Source: Pseudofrankia saprophytica
Lineage (GTDB): Bacteria > Actinomycetota > Actinomycetes > Frankiales > Frankiaceae
DNA: 64,000 nucleotides
Direction: 5' to 3'
Assembly (NCBI RefSeq): GCF_000235425.2
Contig: NZ_KI912266.1
Location: 1,621,686 to 1,685,685 of the forward strand
A program made the translations under genes and the position numbers. The notes below the pieces were generated by a model. That model did no database searches, was not told where the DNA came from, and worked only from the letters and a program-made list of their open reading frames with translations. Shown here one piece after another: positions 61,951 to 64,000 of the stretch; the first letter of the stretch is position 1, and each line of letters begins with the position of its first letter.

Positions 61951-63183
61951 ATGGCGAATGCGTTGACGCCAGATGAAGACCAGGTGTTGGTCGTCGGTGC
62001 GGGCCCAGTGGGCCTTACCGCGGCCCTGGCATTGCGCAGTCGCGGCCTGTCGGTAACCGTGCTCGAGGCGGAGATCGAGGGCCGTGAACGTCCTGGCAGT
62101 CGAGCTATTTTCGTGCACCGCGAGACCCTTGAGCACCTGGAGAAGCTGTTCTCCGGGCTTGGCCGGGCGATCGCCGACGAGGGCGTTCATTGGCTCGGTA
62201 AGCGCACGTTCTGGGGCGACCGCGAGGTCTTCGCCAGGACTTATCCACCGCCTCGGCCGGGGACGCTCCCGCACTCCACGAACCTGACCCAGGTCCGTAC
62301 CGAGGAGGTGCTCCTCGCCGCCTGCCGGGCCGTCGGTGTTCGCTTCCGGTGGCGTTTCCGGATCGAAGGCGTCGAGTCCGGGCCCAGGGGAGTGACGCTG
62401 CGCACCGACGACGGCCGGGCCTTCTCGGCGCCGTACGCCATCGCGGCGGACGGCGCCAGGTCGACGGTCCGTCAGGCGCTCGGAATCCCGCTCGAGGGCA
62501 ACCGTTCGGAGTCGTCGTTCGTGATCGTCGACGTCGAGGAGGCCGCCGACGAGCCGCTCCCGCTGGAACGGCGGTACCACTACGCACACCCCGCGGTCGG
62601 CAGGCGCAACGTGCTCCTCGTGCCCTTCGCCGGGGGTTGGCGGGCGGACCTGCAGTGCCTCCCCGACGACGATCCGGGCCAGTTCGGCGACGCCGAGGGG
62701 GTCCGTCGCTGGATCGCGAAGGTGCTGCCAACGCGGTACGCCGACCAGGTCAGGTGGGTGTCGACCTACCGTTTCCGCCAGGCGGTCGCGCGGGAGTTCG
62801 TGGACGAGGCGGGCCGGGTGTTGCTGGTCGGGGAGGCCGCACACCTGTTCGCGCCCTTCGGCGCGCGTGGGATGAACTCGGGGGTCGCCGACGCGGTCGC
62901 GGCGGCGGAGGCGATCGCCACCGCGCTTCGCCAGGGCGAAGGCGAGCCGGGCCCCGCGGACTCCATCCGAGCCTTCGACGCGCGGCGGCGCCAGGCCGCC
63001 GAGGGCAACCGCCGGGCCGCCGGGCTCGCGCTGGACCACATGCTGGCCCGCGACCGGAGAACCCGGCTGCGGCGTCGGGCGGCCGCGGAGCTCGCCCGCG
63101 TATGGGAGCCGGCCGGAGAGTGGCTGGACGCGGCCCCGTACGGCCCGAGGGGACGGGTCAACCCCGCGGGGGGCCGGTACTAG
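61951..63183 (+). CDS. FAD-dependent monooxygenase (PheA/UbiH-like)
   Basis: 410 residues from the ATG at 61951, with GGGGG five bases upstream. The FAD Rossmann motif is VLVVGAGPVGLTAA (Gly16, 18, 21). The second FAD site normally reads GD(A)AH; here it is VGEAAHLFAPFGARGMNSGVADA, with Glu for Asp. The middle domain has YAIAADGARSTVRQALG, the DG motif of flavoprotein hydroxylases. Such enzymes use NAD(P)H and oxygen to hydroxylate aromatic or related acids. No membrane segment is seen. Its stop overlaps the next start by one base (TAG/GTG), tying it to the polymerase-like gene. Together with the A-T-TE enzyme it suggests tailoring of a non-sugar group, which is inference. Confidence 0.9.
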   Translation: MANALTPDEDQVLVVGAGPVGLTAALALRSRGLSVTVLEAEIEGRERPGSRAIFVHRETLEHLEKLFSGLGRAIADEGVHWLGKRTFWGDREVFARTYPPPRPGTLPHSTNLTQVRTEEVLLAACRAVGVRFRWRFRIEGVESGPRGVTLRTDDGRAFSAPYAIAADGARSTVRQALGIPLEGNRSESSFVIVDVEEAADEPLPLERRYHYAHPAVGRRNVLLVPFAGGWRADLQCLPDDDPGQFGDAEGVRRWIAKVLPTRYADQVRWVSTYRFRQAVAREFVDEAGRVLLVGEAAHLFAPFGARGMNSGVADAVAAAEAIATALRQGEGEPGPADSIRAFDARRRQAAEGNRRAAGLALDHMLARDRRTRLRRRAAAELARVWEPAGEWLDAAPYGPRGRVNPAGGRY

Positions 63184-64000
63184 TGGTCGTCGTCCCGAAC
63201 GCTGCCGGCCACGAGGACGGGCCGTCTGCTCCGTCTGCTCCGTCTGCTCTGCCTGGTCGGCGGCCGGCGTCCTCCCGGCGAACACCGCCGGCCCGGCTGC
63301 TCCGGGCGCTGTGGTCCGACGACAGCCGGCCACGGCCGTCGCCGAGTGTCTGGTGGATCTCGCCGGTCGGCGCGACCCTGCTGATCGTTCCGTGGACGTT
63401 GCTGCTCACCTGGAACCTGACCGACGTCGGCTTCCGGCTCGGCTGGCGCACGCCGAAGCTGGTCACGAACTCGACGCTCCTGCTCTACGCCGCCGGCGTG
63501 ACCGTCATGCTGATCGGCGCGACCATTCCCCAGCTCGCCCGGCCGTCCGTGCGTCGTGACGCCGGCTGGCCAGGGTTCGGGCCGGGCAGCGAGCCGTTCA
63601 TTCGCGGCGCCGCCCGGGTGCTGTTCTGGCTCACCATGGTGGGTTATGCGGCATTTGCGCTGTCCGGGGTCAGGGGCGGTGTCACGCCGACGATGATCGT
63701 GGACGCGGTCATTCACCAGAGCACGTTCGGCGGAGACCTGAAACAGCGCTTCTCGTCCGTCGCCGGGATAACGACTCTCACCCAGGTGGGCATCGCCTTC
63801 GTCGTGGTCGCCGCGGTCGTCTGCCGCCGCGGCCGCGGGCGTGACCGGGTGTTGCGATGGCAGCTGGGGGTGGTCCTGGCCCTTGGCCTCGCCCGCGCCT
63901 ACCTCTTCGCCGAGCGGCTCGCCATCCTGGAGCTCGCGGTGCCGTTGGCGACGATCGTGGCGATGCGGCTGTTCGTCGGTGGACGGCGGCGTACCCGGGT
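63183..64000 (+). CDS. Polytopic membrane protein, probable oligosaccharide repeat-unit polymerase (Wzy-like), cut by right edge
   Basis: The GTG at 63183 shares its G with the monooxygenase stop and opens a frame with no stop up to base 64000; 272 residues are visible. After a Pro/Ala/Ser/Arg-rich start come at least six hydrophobic segments. A loop with GGDLKQRFSSVAGITTLTQ and a later ARAYLFAERLAILELAVP block resemble O-antigen polymerase-type proteins, in which Arg-rich periplasmic loops bind the growing chain. If so, the island has a second polymerase separate from the Wzx-Wzy fusion. The C-terminal part is missing, so the family call is tentative. Confidence 0.6.
   Translation, partial: MVVVPNAAGHEDGPSAPSAPSALPGRRPASSRRTPPARLLRALWSDDSRPRPSPSVWWISPVGATLLIVPWTLLLTWNLTDVGFRLGWRTPKLVTNSTLLLYAAGVTVMLIGATIPQLARPSVRRDAGWPGFGPGSEPFIRGAARVLFWLTMVGYAAFALSGVRGGVTPTMIVDAVIHQSTFGGDLKQRFSSVAGITTLTQVGIAFVVVAAVVCRRGRGRDRVLRWQLGVVLALGLARAYLFAERLAILELAVPLATIVAMRLFVGGRRRTR

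Noticed and set aside
30263-64000. Island as an integrative element or prophage
   Set aside because: No integrase, transposase, attachment repeat or tRNA border was seen within the window.

Overview
The window is high-GC actinobacterial DNA. G/C dominates third codon positions, GTG starts are common, coding frames carry long open shadows on the opposite strand, and many proteins have Pro/Ala/Thr-rich tails. Gene content (DUF3263 with a LytR_C protein, MptB-type and GT87 mannosyltransferases, actinobacterial clpC and class II lysS, trehalose genes) fits a soil or plant-associated actinomycete. I infer Frankia or a close relative, without proof. No rRNA, tRNA, transposase, integrase, CRISPR array or prophage gene was seen.

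Region 1 (1-29.4 kb) is mostly housekeeping: a cut-off hypothetical gene, a DUF4407 membrane protein, threonine synthase behind a SAM-I-type riboswitch, a HAD phosphatase, otsB and otsA for trehalose, a LytR_C/DUF3263 pair, a branched-chain-type ABC binding lipoprotein, an RNHCP protein, glutamate dehydrogenase, three lipid-linked-sugar or polytopic membrane proteins, a membrane-anchored PP2C phosphatase, cydAB (cytochrome bd) behind two palindromes, a purple-acid-phosphatase-like enzyme and clpC.

Region 2 (30.2-64 kb) is a cell-surface and exopolysaccharide (EPS) island. It starts with a cytidylyltransferase plus CDP-alcohol phosphotransferase pair and a family-4 glycosyltransferase. A 1490-residue secreted propeller/LamG/PKD protein, lipoproteins, a beta-helix protein and a Tat-exported phosphatase follow. 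Export set A (43-49 kb) holds a glycosyltransferase, one protein that fuses a Wzx-like flippase to a Wzy/ligase-like domain, and a Wzz/BY-kinase-like protein. Export set B (51-64 kb) holds a polyprenyl glycosylphosphotransferase, an adenylation-carrier-thioesterase enzyme, a second Wzz-like protein, a second flippase, a GT2-like transferase, a second beta-helix lipoprotein, an FAD monooxygenase and a polymerase-like membrane protein cut by the right edge. lysS lies between the two sets.

Proposed logic: a sugar phosphate is loaded on polyprenol phosphate (51-52.5 kb), extended by the glycosyltransferases, flipped by Wzx-like proteins and polymerised by Wzy-like proteins under Wzz-like control. 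The beta-helix and LamG proteins would bind or trim the product outside the cell. The carrier-bound acid made by the A-T-TE enzyme, perhaps oxidised by the FAD enzyme, could decorate the polymer. This last step is inference. The best leads are the A-T-TE enzyme in an EPS locus, the Wzx-Wzy fusion, two Wzz-like proteins with altered P-loops, and the thrC riboswitch with a very long P3 arm whose closing helix overlaps the Shine-Dalgarno sequence.
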